NCBI GenBank assembly: GCA_945906815.1
Contig: CAMDRT010000017.1
Coordinates: 21,153-85,152, forward strand
Source of the DNA: Bordetella parapertussis
GTDB lineage: Bacteria; Pseudomonadota; Gammaproteobacteria; Burkholderiales; SG8-41
Direction of reading: 5' to 3'
DNA length: 64,000 bases
Position numbers and translations under genes: made by a program. Numbering within the stretch: the first letter of the stretch is position 1; the number at the start of each line of letters is the position of its first letter. Below, piece by piece: positions 24,300-32,454 of this stretch. The notes beneath the pieces were generated by a model that saw nothing but the letters and a program-made list of their open reading frames with translations, ran no database searches and was not told where the DNA came from.

Positions 24300-25733
24300 T
24301 TAATGGCTGGGCTGCGCGTCGCCAGCAGCCACTGCTGCGCCGCCGCCGATGCGCATGCTGCCGGGCGCTTTGCCGGTGAGAGCGAGATTGAAGCTGGATT
24401 CGGCGAGCCAGAAATCGCGCTGCGCTTCGATAGTGGCATTGACGCTGGTGATCTGCTGGCGCGCGTCGGCGAGCAACTCAAACACGCTGATCAGCATGCC
24501 GTTGTAGCGCAGCAGGTTTTCCTCCGAGATACGTTTGCGCAAAGGTACGATCTCATCGCGGTAGTGGCGCGCCAGATCGTAGCTCGTACGGTAAGCGGCG
24601 TATGCCTCGCGCACTTCGGAGCGTGCCCTGACCGCGGTATCGGCAGCGCGGTGAACTGCCTGCATATACGTGTGTTCGGCGCGTGCGACACGCGCGCCGC
24701 CCCAGTCAAAGATCGGCAAACGCAGTTCGATCTCATAGCCGCTCTGGCGCGGCATGCCGCTTGCGTTGTTGCGCCGGTAGCCCACCTCAAGCAGATTGAT
24801 AAATCCGCTTGTTTTGACCAGACCCATGCTGGCTGCGATGTTCTGCGCTTCCTGCATGGCGCCCTGCACATCGAGGCGCTGTTTCAGCGCCTGTGCCTCC
24901 AGGTCGACGATCTCGCGTGTTGCCTTGGGCAGATCCGGCAGCCGCTCGGGCAGCGTGTAGCCGATGTCCTCGCCCCACAGTCCCATCAGCCGTGTCAGCC
25001 GCTCGCGCTCGGCGAGCGCCTTAAGCTGGACGCGGGAAAGCGTGGCAGTCACTTCGGCATAGAACAGTTGTTCGCGTGCCTGGTCGAGTTTGCTGAAGTT
25101 GCCGGCGGCGGCCATGCGGCGCGCCAGTTCGGCGCTGGCTTCGGCGGCCAGTTTCACCTGCGCCATGTATTTGACTGTCTCGAGTGCCGCCACTGTGCTG
25201 AAGTACGCGCGACGGGTATCCGTGGCGACCTGCAGCGTTTCGGCCGTAACGCGCCCCTGCGTAAGCGCGAAGCGCCGCTGTTCCAGCTCGGTGCGTATGG
25301 GCATGGTGATAAGCCCCAGCACATTGAACAGAAACGTGCGGTCGATGGACAGGTCATCACCGCGACGCAGGCGCTCGAGGGTGTAGCCCGGATTGGGCAG
25401 CCGTCCGGCTTGCACCAGATCCGCTTCGGCGATACCCAGTTCCGCATAGATCGCTTGCAGCCCGCGGTTGTTGAGCAGGGCGATCTGCGCGGCCGCGTCG
25501 GCAGTGAGCGGGCTGGCCAGCAGTTGCTTGAGCGTTGCCTGCACTGCTTGGGCATCCTGGTCGGTCTTGATCCATTTCACGTCCTGCGTGAGGCCGCGCT
25601 GTTGCAGCGCAGAGCCGACAGCCCCAAAGCCGCCGTCATCGGAAAACGTCGCACAGCCGCCCAGGAACAACACAGCCACGGCCACCGATAGCGTGCGTAG
25701 AGGTGTTGTAACTAATTGTTTTGATGGATTCAT
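24300..25733 (-). CDS. TolC-like outer membrane efflux lipoprotein
   Basis: The ATG at 25733 gives 477 residues with a lipobox (LFLGGCATF, Cys near residue 27) and the two helical-barrel repeats of OEP/TolC proteins (for example ARRMAAAGNFSKLDQARE and AYAAYRTSYDLARHYRDEI). The frame continues upstream, but that part is antisense to nothing conserved and overlaps the previous gene. It overlaps the small secreted protein gene by 4 bp (ATGA), so the two are coupled. No RND pump or membrane fusion protein gene is present, so this protein would need a partner coded elsewhere or act in a reduced copper export system. Confidence 0.88.
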   Translation of the reverse strand: MNPSKQLVTTPLRTLSVAVAVLFLGGCATFSDDGGFGAVGSALQQRGLTQDVKWIKTDQDAQAVQATLKQLLASPLTADAAAQIALLNNRGLQAIYAELGIAEADLVQAGRLPNPGYTLERLRRGDDLSIDRTFLFNVLGLITMPIRTELEQRRFALTQGRVTAETLQVATDTRRAYFSTVAALETVKYMAQVKLAAEASAELARRMAAAGNFSKLDQAREQLFYAEVTATLSRVQLKALAERERLTRLMGLWGEDIGYTLPERLPDLPKATREIVDLEAQALKQRLDVQGAMQEAQNIAASMGLVKTSGFINLLEVGYRRNNASGMPRQSGYEIELRLPIFDWGGARVARAEHTYMQAVHRAADTAVRARSEVREAYAAYRTSYDLARHYRDEIVPLRKRISEENLLRYNGMLISVFELLADARQQITSVNATIEAQRDFWLAESSFNLALTGKAPGSMRIGGGAAVAAGDAQPSH

Positions 25734-26041
25734 TTCTTCATTCCTTGATGGCCATCGTCGTGCTTCATCGGTGGCGCGCCCGTTGCGCCACGTCCGGCTG
25801 CGCCGCCGAAGATGCCAAGGTGACCACCGACACGGGCAGCCTCGTCGTTGACCTCGCGCCATGGCGCGAGGTTTTCATCGCGGAACGGCACATAGCCAGT
25901 GAAAGCTGACTGGTACTTCACGACAGGTACTGGGGCGGCGGCATCGGTGGGGCGGGATATCCTCGTACTCTGCTGCGCCGTGGCCACAAGTGGCGTCAGT
26001 GCGGCAGCGCAGTAGAGCATTGCGGCAAATCTGAATGGCAT
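25730..26041 (-). CDS. Small secreted protein of the copper locus, unrecognised
   Basis: From the ATG at 26041 the product has 103 residues: a signal peptide (MPFRFAAMLYCAAALTPLVA, cut near TAQQ), then a proline/valine-rich stretch, the segment VKYQSAFTGYVPFRDENLAP, and a Gly-rich tail ending MKHDDGHQGMKK with His and Met residues that could bind copper. I do not know a characterised homologue, although short proteins of this type sit before CopB/TolC-like genes in several betaproteobacterial copper clusters. It is translationally coupled to the efflux lipoprotein gene by a 4-bp overlap. Confidence 0.75.
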   Translation of the reverse strand: MPFRFAAMLYCAAALTPLVATAQQSTRISRPTDAAAPVPVVKYQSAFTGYVPFRDENLAPWREVNDEAARVGGHLGIFGGAAGRGATGAPPMKHDDGHQGMKK

Positions 26042-26133
26042 GGTGATCCTCGTTTTCCGGACGCACAAAGCGTGCGCAAAGCCCATGGCGTGCGCAAAGC
26101 GGCGCACACCCAGCTCACTGGGTCAAAACGGGA

Positions 26134-26511
26134 TCAGGGTCGGGGAGGGCGCAGCAACTGTTCAGGAAAGAACAGCGGTGGTGCGGTGGCAACTTGGTCT
26201 ACAAAGACGAATGGCATATCCGGCGCTGGCAACACTGCCACGGAGGGCGCGCCAGTGTACACATGATGGCAACAAAAATGTCCCGCCTCGTTGCTGGAAG
26301 GGCTGCCATGATGCAGGGCCGTCGCGGCTGTGGTGGCGTCGTGCTCATGCGTCACACTTTCGCCATGGTGCTGGGGGCCGGCGGCGGCAGAGGTAGAGGC
26401 ATGCTGATCGCCGGTCAGGCAATGGAACGGCATCAGCACTGCCGACAGCCCCTGCAAGGGCAGGGCCAGCAGCAGCACTAGTGTTACTAATTTGCATAGC
26501 CATTTATGCAT
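26134..26511 (-). CDS. Small His-rich exported or membrane protein of the copper locus (DUF2946-like)
   Basis: The 125-residue product begins with a hydrophobic signal or anchor (LCKLVTLVLLLALPLQGLSA). The middle contains about ten His residues in runs such as PQHHGESVTHEHD, and a FCCHHVYTG motif near residue 80, giving a likely metal-binding loop. The pattern resembles DUF2946-type proteins found beside copper genes. It lies 92 bp upstream of the previous small gene, on the same strand. Molecular role is unknown; periplasmic copper buffering is an inference from composition and place. Confidence 0.7.
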   Translation of the reverse strand: MHKWLCKLVTLVLLLALPLQGLSAVLMPFHCLTGDQHASTSAAAGPQHHGESVTHEHDATTAATALHHGSPSSNEAGHFCCHHVYTGAPSVAVLPAPDMPFVFVDQVATAPPLFFPEQLLRPPRP

Positions 26512-26575
26512 ATCTGTTCAGCGTAGCAGACTCTTAATCCACGAGCAACAGCCGGCTAAGGGCAAGGTTTTGCTG

Positions 26576-27214
26576 TCAATCACTGCTGCCTGCGCTACGA
26601 GAACTGACCGCCGGCCTGAGTTCACGCAGGGCCTGCCGCACGACACTTACTGCGGCAAGCAGGGCCAGTGCTCCCATGATCGCGGCAACCATGATGTCGG
26701 GCCAACCGCTGCGCATGCCGAATACGCCGAGTGCTGCGCAGATGACGGCGATATTGCCTATCGCATCATTGCGCGTGCACAGCCACACCGAGCGCATATT
26801 GGCGTCACCTGTACGATAACGGTAGAGCATCGCCGCGACGGCGACATTTGCGAGCAGTGCGACGCAGCCGACCGTTCCCATGATCACCGGTTCGGGCAGG
26901 ACCCCGGCGGTTGCGTTCCATGTCGCCTTGGCGAGCACGAAAACGCCAAACGCGCCCATGGTCAGTCCTTTGAACAATGCCGCACGCGAGCGCCAGACCG
27001 GCAACATCGCGAGCACGGCCAGTGACACGGCATAGTTGGCTGCATCGCCGAAAAAATCCACCGCGTCAGCCAATAGCGAAACCGATAGTGCGTGTAGGCC
27101 TGCCGTTACTTCGGCGCCAAACATCGCCGCGTTCACCCACAGCGCTATCCACAGGATGCGACGATAGCGCGGATCGACCGCAGGTGTAGGTGCCGGGCAG
27201 CAGTGTGCGCTCAT
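26576..27214 (-). CDS. Cation diffusion facilitator family transporter
   Basis: The start at 27214 (MSAHCCPAPTP) gives 212 residues with about six transmembrane helices. The second helix carries SLLADAVDFFGDAANY with the acidic metal site; the fifth helix carries RNDAIGNIAV in place of a fully acidic pair. It ends soon after the last helix, so the C-terminal cytoplasmic domain of larger CDF proteins is missing. The N-terminal Cys pair may bind metal. It should export a divalent cation, or possibly copper given its position at the head of the copper directon, using the proton gradient. The gene diverges from the UPF0060 gene by 121 bp. Confidence 0.85.
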   Translation of the reverse strand: MSAHCCPAPTPAVDPRYRRILWIALWVNAAMFGAEVTAGLHALSVSLLADAVDFFGDAANYAVSLAVLAMLPVWRSRAALFKGLTMGAFGVFVLAKATWNATAGVLPEPVIMGTVGCVALLANVAVAAMLYRYRTGDANMRSVWLCTRNDAIGNIAVICAALGVFGMRSGWPDIMVAAIMGALALLAAVSVVRQALRELRPAVSSRSAGSSD

Positions 27215-27335
27215 CGCGGTTGTTCCATTAGAAGATAAGATGACGCTATTGGAAACACTGCATCCGCTCCAGGGGCTAGGGGTAGAATGATACAGCCTGA
27301 TGGGGGTGATTATGCGTATCAGAGAGGAAACGCAA

Positions 27336-27671
27336 ATGATCGAACTCACAAAAACCGCCGGCTTATTTTGCCTGACCGCGCTGGCGGAAATTGCGGGTTG
27401 CTATCTGCCTTATCTCTGGCTGAAGCAGGATAAGTCCGCATGGCTGCTGATACCCGCCGCATTATCACTGGCGCTGTTTGTGTGGCTGCTGACGCTGCAT
27501 CCGTTTGCAGCCGGGCGTACCTATGCGGCATACGGCGGTGTTTACGTCGCGGTCGCAATCGGCTGGCTGTGGTGGGTCGAGCGCATGCAACCGACGCGCT
27601 GGGATGTGATCGGCGCCGCCGTGACGATAGCCGGAATGGTGATTATCGTGTTGCAACCGCAGCGTGGTTGA
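27336..27671 (+). CDS. UPF0060 family small membrane protein (YnfA-like)
   Basis: The ATG at 27336 follows GAGGAAACG and gives 111 residues, the normal size for this family. Four hydrophobic helices fill almost the whole protein ([65 protein letters not shown]). The ERMQPTRWD loop is conserved in the family. YnfA-type proteins resemble small multidrug resistance transporters, but the substrate is not established. The gene diverges from the CDF transporter. Confidence 0.9.
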   Translation: MIELTKTAGLFCLTALAEIAGCYLPYLWLKQDKSAWLLIPAALSLALFVWLLTLHPFAAGRTYAAYGGVYVAVAIGWLWWVERMQPTRWDVIGAAVTIAGMVIIVLQPQRG

Positions 27672-27987
27672 TTATCTTAAAGCCGGCAGATCAGCCACAG
27701 CGGACGGTGTCGCCGTCGCTAACACCCACTATTACGCCCGTAAGCTCAGCGGCTCAGGATAGCTGGGCTATCAGCAGGTAGGCGGTGTTACCGGCTGCGT
27801 AGATCCGCATAAAAGTGGCGGCAGATTTTATCAAGGACATGGGGCCGGAAATGGCCCCTCGTTCTACAAACTAAATGTTGAGGATTAGAACGGCGGATCG
27901 TCCAGGATTACCGGCTCGCAGCCAACAACCTGTGCACCGCACGCGCCGCGATAGACCTCAGCTACGGCAGTAGGGGGCGCGCATGAC
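27672..27987. other. Intergenic region with hairpin and gene-end remnant
   Basis: This 316 bp gap contains a short hairpin at 27841-27858 (GGGGCC and GGCCCC arms) without a T-tract. On the minus strand a 40-codon frame ends at 27885 with CEPVILDDPPF and holds four Cys residues, but it has no start codon, so it looks like the remnant of a larger gene. No complete gene or RNA was found. Confidence 0.5.
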
Positions 27988-28311
27988 TCACAACTGCTCG
28001 GCCCTCAGCCCCAGCGCCTCGGCCACCTTTTGCAGCGTCGCCTTGCGCGGACGCTTGGCCGCCTCGATTTGGGCAAACGCTGGCTGTGACACGCCCATGC
28101 GCGCGGCCACCTCGGCCTGCGTCAAGCGCAAATACTCGCGCCAGGCGCGGGTAGCGCTGACGCCATCCACCTCGGCACTCACCACCGCATGGGGAATCAT
28201 GCCCGGCGTGAACGCCCTGGACATGCGCCGGAACTCGGCATACGGCACCACCACAAACGCGGGCTTGCCGTTCTTCCCCAGGATGGTCTGGAACTCAGTA
28301 TGTGCGCTCAT
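27988..28311 (-). CDS. HTH antitoxin of a RelE/HigB-type system
   Basis: A 107-residue protein in two parts: an N-terminal beta-rich piece (FQTILGKNGKPAFVVVPYAE) as in RelB/Phd-like proteins, and a C-terminal XRE helix-turn-helix at about 60-100 (LTQAEVAARMGVSQPAFAQI). This hybrid is typical of antitoxins placed after a RelE-like toxin. It overlaps the toxin frame by 17 bp and lies downstream of it, the HigBA order. It likely binds the promoter of the pair and neutralises the toxin if one is still made. Confidence 0.85.
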   Translation of the reverse strand: MSAHTEFQTILGKNGKPAFVVVPYAEFRRMSRAFTPGMIPHAVVSAEVDGVSATRAWREYLRLTQAEVAARMGVSQPAFAQIEAAKRPRKATLQKVAEALGLRAEQL

Positions 28312-28543
28312 CGCGTTTCCTCACTTCCTCGATACTGACGATGCAGGCCGCACCGCCTTCAAAATCGAACAACACCCGATAATTGCCCACCCGCAAGCGG
28401 TAGCCGTATTGGTGAGCGCTGAGCGCCTTGACCCCCGCGCCGAACGGGAAAACGGCCAGCTTCATCCCCACCGCATCGCGCACCTGCATGCGGGCTTGTT
28501 GATCCAGCTTGAGCAATTGCTTGCGCGCGCGGGGCTGCCATCC
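28295..28543 (-). pseudogene. RelE/ParE-type toxin, 5' end decayed
   Basis: The C-terminal core is intact: KQLLKLDQQARMQVRDAV, then YGYRLRVGNYRVLF and VRKRDERTY carry the Arg and Tyr residues of RelE toxins. The frame is closed by a TGA at 28544-28546 after only nine more residues (GWQPRARKQ), and no ATG or GTG is available; the first possible start is a TTG at 28516, which removes strand 1 and part of helix 1. A start-like T-W sequence continues in another frame upstream, consistent with a small frameshift. A shortened but functional product from TTG cannot be excluded. Confidence 0.6.
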
Positions 28544-28608
28544 TCAAGCCGTCACACCAAGTCCCTCCAGCAGCAATCGCTACGCGAAGGTGTCGATGCC
28601 TACACGCT

Positions 28609-29922
28609 TCAGCGCAAATTGCCGGTATGTCCGAGTGAATAGCGCCCGGGCTGCGGCCATACTGTCAGCCCATGCGGTTCGCGGCCCACTTTGATTTTAT
28701 CGACAGCGCCCGTTGTGGTTTCGATGCGGTACACCACGTCGTCGTAGCGGCCGGACAGCCACAGGTATTTGCCATCGGCGCTGAGGTTGCCCATGTCGGG
28801 ACTGCCGCCGCCCGGAATCGGCCAGTTCTTGACCACCGCGCGCGTCGCAAAGTCGATCACCGATACGCTGCCTTTGCCCTTAAGTGTGCCGTGAACCGTG
28901 TTGCTGCCGCGATTGGCGACGTAGAGCAACTTGCCATCGCGGCTGGGGTACAGCCCATGTGTGCCCACGCCAGTGGCAATAAAGCCGATCTGTTTGAAGG
29001 ATTCACCGTCGACCACGTGCACCCCATCGGCCATCATGTCGGCGACGTAAAATATCTTGCCGTCGGGTGATGCGCGCACGTCCTGCGGCATGCCGGGCGT
29101 CGTGCAGATTACCGCACCGGGCTGGTTCGGGTCGGGAATTTTCGTGGGTTTCTTGCCCGCCTTGGCAGACTTGGCGATGGCCGCCAGCGCATCGGGCCGG
29201 TCGAAGTACTGGCTCAATTTGATGGTGTCCACGACGCGGCGGTTCACCAGATCTATTTTGGTGATGGAGCCGTTGAACTCGCAGGTGAACAAGGCGAATT
29301 TTCCGTCGATGGAAAAATCGGCATGATTGATCCCGGCACATCTTGGGGTAGCGATCGTATGCTGCATCGCCATCGTAACCGGATCACGAAAATCCAGGCG
29401 CTTATAGGCCTCGGCCACGACGATCGCGGACTTGCCGTCCGGCGACCAGTACATATTGTAGGGATCATCCACGGGAATGGACTTGCCCGGCTTGCCGGTT
29501 TTGGGGTCTATCGGTGTCAGGCTGCCATCGGTGCGCCCCTCGGCGTTGTTGGCGACCCATAGTTTGCGTAAATCCCACGACGGCACCACATGCTGCGGGT
29601 GGATGCCGACTTTGAAGGTGTCAATCACCTTCAGCGTTGCTGGATCGATTACCGACACCGAGTTGGCCGCCCGGTTGGGCACATAGACGCGTTCCAGCGC
29701 GCCCGCCACCGCACCGCTGATGCGGTCGGCGGCAGTCTCGCTGTAGAGATTGCTGGGGTCAGGAACTTCCGGCATGCCAGGTACGGTCACTACGCGCGCC
29801 GCAGTCGCGGGCACCACGGCGGCCTTGGCCGCGGGCGCTGCGCCGGTCTGGGCCGCAACCCACCAGGTCATCGCCCCCATTCCGGCGAACGCAATCACGA
29901 CGATTAGAAATCTCTTGCGCAT
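28609..29922 (-). CDS. Periplasmic YncE-like beta-propeller protein
   Basis: The 437-residue product has an N-terminal signal (RFLIVVIAFAGMGAMTWWVA) and at least six propeller blades of the YVTN/YncE type: YVPNRAANSVSVIDPATLKV, LWVANNAEG, YMYW-like blade starts, FYVADMMADGVHVVDGES and YVANRGSNTVHG. No enzyme active site is visible. Proteins of this class bind ligands or nucleic acid or act as scaffolds in the periplasm. It lies about 200 bp downstream of two TPR protein genes on the same strand and could form a surface or envelope module with them. Confidence 0.83.
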   Translation of the reverse strand: MRKRFLIVVIAFAGMGAMTWWVAAQTGAAPAAKAAVVPATAARVVTVPGMPEVPDPSNLYSETAADRISGAVAGALERVYVPNRAANSVSVIDPATLKVIDTFKVGIHPQHVVPSWDLRKLWVANNAEGRTDGSLTPIDPKTGKPGKSIPVDDPYNMYWSPDGKSAIVVAEAYKRLDFRDPVTMAMQHTIATPRCAGINHADFSIDGKFALFTCEFNGSITKIDLVNRRVVDTIKLSQYFDRPDALAAIAKSAKAGKKPTKIPDPNQPGAVICTTPGMPQDVRASPDGKIFYVADMMADGVHVVDGESFKQIGFIATGVGTHGLYPSRDGKLLYVANRGSNTVHGTLKGKGSVSVIDFATRAVVKNWPIPGGGSPDMGNLSADGKYLWLSGRYDDVVYRIETTTGAVDKIKVGREPHGLTVWPQPGRYSLGHTGNLR

Positions 29923-30123
29923 AGTCCTTGACCTTCAAAGTAAACTAAATCGAATGAATAGCGTCAGCGGTCTGCATTTGCAGCAGGGGACGCACTTTAA
30001 CATATTGCTTTTTCGTCTCTATTCAGTCTCTATGAAAGATCAACATCTTCCCTCACCCCTAGCCCTATCGGGCTGGCGTGACGTTCGTGAATGTCGAAAC
30101 CAAACTGACGGGGGGCTTTCTGC

Positions 30124-30594
30124 CTACATTTTTCCGGCGCGATACGCCTTAACCGCTGTTTCCAGCTTTGCGAATTCGTCACACGGCAACAGGCAGATAG
30201 CACGCAGCGCGGCGAGATGTTTTTCCGCGTTCGCAAGGTCGCCCACCATCAAGTACCCTTCACCAATGTACTCATGCGCGCCGCGGTGGCGCGGGTTGAG
30301 TTCTATCGAGCGTTCGTAATACTTGAACGCAAGGTCCATCTGCTTGAGATTGCGGTACGAAAAGCCGAGGAAGTTGTGTAGATCGGCGCTGTCCGGATCA
30401 CGCAGCGCCGCCTGATGAAACCGCTTGACCGCCTCGGCCCAGTTCTTTTGTGCCAAGGCTGACTTTCCGGCGGCGTAGTCCGGATCGCTGGTGGCGGCGT
30501 CAGGGCTGTCTTCGTAGGGCTCGGCGTGGGTGATGGGTGTTGCCGCGCACAGTGCGAGCATGAGGCAGATGGTAATGGTTTTTATTGATTTCAT
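30124..30594 (-). CDS. Exported TPR protein
   Basis: From the ATG at 30594 the product has 156 residues with a signal peptide (MKSIKTITICLMLALCAATP, cleaved near HAEP). Three tetratricopeptide repeats follow at about 40-145 (NWAEAVKRFHQAALRDPDSA, MDLAFKYYERSIELNPRHRG, GDLANAEKHLAALRAICLLP). The last repeat carries a Cys before CDEF, which may form a disulfide. It would mediate protein contacts in the periplasm. The gene lies 82 bp after the larger TPR gene and is probably cotranscribed with it. Confidence 0.85.
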   Translation of the reverse strand: MKSIKTITICLMLALCAATPITHAEPYEDSPDAATSDPDYAAGKSALAQKNWAEAVKRFHQAALRDPDSADLHNFLGFSYRNLKQMDLAFKYYERSIELNPRHRGAHEYIGEGYLMVGDLANAEKHLAALRAICLLPCDEFAKLETAVKAYRAGKM

Positions 30595-30676
30595 GGCATA
30601 AAGCTCAATACAGAATCCTTGCCCGGCGAAACACAGACCGCCGCGTGTCACACGGTCGTCTGCAAGTGGATGCGCG

Positions 30677-32248
30677 TCAGCGCTGCGCCACGTAAGCACG
30701 TGCACGCGCGAGTTCAGGCCGCGACGAATCGGCATTTTTCGCCAGCGCCATCAGCCGGTTGTAATGGTCCGCCGCTTTGCGCTTGTCACCAGACGCTTCC
30801 GCCGCACGCGCAATGCCGTAGATGCTGCGATAGCGGTTGGGGTAGGCTTTCAACGCCGTTTCAAACTCGCGCAGCGCGGGCGCAGCCTGGCCGATTTCCA
30901 GCAGCAGTTCGGCGTAAAGCTCGCGCAGCGGATACAGCCGGTTCTCCATCGCGACATGTTTTACGCTGCCGTCTTCATTGTCGGCAGCGCTACGCATGAA
31001 TTTTTCGGCTTGTTCCCGGTTGCCTTCCGCGAGTGCAACCCAGGCCGTTACCGCGAGCATTTGCTCTTCGGTACGGTCGGCCCAGTAAGCGTTGTTGGAT
31101 TTCTCAAGTTTCTCGCGCAGCTCCTGCAGGGTTGCGAGTTCGGCCTTGGCGCCGGCGACATCGCCGGTGCGTGCCATGCCCAGTCCGCGTGTAAAGCGCG
31201 ACAGCGATTCGGCCATCGGTGAGTTGGTGGGCGTGACCGGCAGCGCGGCAGCACCCTTCCAGTCGCCACGCTCGATCACCAGACGCGCCGGCATCGCTGA
31301 CAGCGCTGTGTTCATGCCCAGAGCCGAGGCAGGCGCGTCTGCCGCGATCTCGCGCGCTCGATCAAGCATCGCTTGCGCTTTGACATCCTGTGCCAGCTGC
31401 AGATGCGCGTACAGGATGAAATCCATCGCATGGTAATAATCCTTGCGCACTTCGAGCGCATGCAGATTCGAGGCGATGGAATCCTCCCACAAACCCACCA
31501 TGGAGTAGATGTGCGAGGGCATGTGGCGCGCGTGCGGCGCCGCCGGCGCGAGTTTGGCGTAACGGCGCGCCGCGGCGATGCCTTTTTCGGCGAGTGGCGG
31601 GTAGTCGTAGGCGTGTATCAGAAAATGCACAACGCCCGGATGCTCGGAATTCTGGATCAGCAATTTTTCGAGGATGCCCGCCGACTTGAGTTGATTCGAA
31701 TACTGTATGTCATTCTTGGGCGCGGTGGCCTGAAGATTCAGCGCATAGAATACCCACGCCTCGAAGTCATCCGGATACCGTTGTGTCAGTTGCTCGGTGG
31801 CGCTGGTGTAAGCAAGCAGGCGTGTATTAACCGGCACCTTGTCGTGATCACGGTAGTAAGTGGAGATGGCTTCGATGTAGTCGTGCTCGCGCTCTGTCTT
31901 GGCGCCGATGCTGCGCGCTTTTTCCAGCGCTTGCCACGCCGCTTCGGCGTTTTTGCGTTGCGGCGGAGCTGACAGCGAGTTGCCGAGATAATCGAGTGCG
32001 ATGCCCCAATAGGCAATCGCGCAGTTGGGGTCTTCCTTCAGCGCCGCATCGAAAGTCTTGCGTGCTTCGCCGAACCAGTAGGAGTGCAGCATGGCCACGC
32101 CGGTGACAAATTTCGCGTGGGCCTTGGCGTTGCACGATGTCGCAAAAGTGACTTTGCCGAGCTGGTCTTCTTTTTCGTGCGCCAGCGCGGTGCCGGTAGT
32201 GAGCAGCAGTATGGTGCTGATCGCGGCAAGCAACGGATGTTTATTCAT
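30677..32248 (-). CDS. Exported multi-TPR protein
   Basis: A 523-residue protein with signal peptide (HPLLAAISTILLLTTGTALA). TPR-type helical pairs run through the whole length, for example WFGEARKTFDAALKEDPNCA at about 58-77 and LREFETALKAYPNRYRSIYG near 475. A central region contains HARHMPSHIYSMVGLWEDSI, a recurring HMPSHI-type sequence in this uncharacterised family, which may mark a metal or ligand site. It is common in genomes as a stand-alone secreted TPR protein with no known function. It heads a minus-strand group with the small TPR gene and the propeller gene. Confidence 0.82.
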   Translation of the reverse strand: MNKHPLLAAISTILLLTTGTALAHEKEDQLGKVTFATSCNAKAHAKFVTGVAMLHSYWFGEARKTFDAALKEDPNCAIAYWGIALDYLGNSLSAPPQRKNAEAAWQALEKARSIGAKTEREHDYIEAISTYYRDHDKVPVNTRLLAYTSATEQLTQRYPDDFEAWVFYALNLQATAPKNDIQYSNQLKSAGILEKLLIQNSEHPGVVHFLIHAYDYPPLAEKGIAAARRYAKLAPAAPHARHMPSHIYSMVGLWEDSIASNLHALEVRKDYYHAMDFILYAHLQLAQDVKAQAMLDRAREIAADAPASALGMNTALSAMPARLVIERGDWKGAAALPVTPTNSPMAESLSRFTRGLGMARTGDVAGAKAELATLQELREKLEKSNNAYWADRTEEQMLAVTAWVALAEGNREQAEKFMRSAADNEDGSVKHVAMENRLYPLRELYAELLLEIGQAAPALREFETALKAYPNRYRSIYGIARAAEASGDKRKAADHYNRLMALAKNADSSRPELARARAYVAQR

Positions 32249-32454
32249 GGCGGTCTCCTATGAAGAAAGAATCTTCCTCCAAGCGTTATTTTGACGTACG
32301 CAAACATGCGAACAGTACGTAAAAAAATATCTTGCGTCGCTGGGCAAGGACTTGTCAATGCCGTGCCGTCCGGAATTACAAAACGTTGTGCTGCCTGTCT
32401 CTAAGTGATTGTTGTAATTTAAATTCCTGTATGCATGCCCACGTGTGGTGCCGT

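Noticed and set aside
24153..25691. 512-codon plus-strand open frame opposite the efflux lipoprotein gene
   Set aside because: A shadow frame with no family sign; the minus strand has lipobox and TolC repeats.
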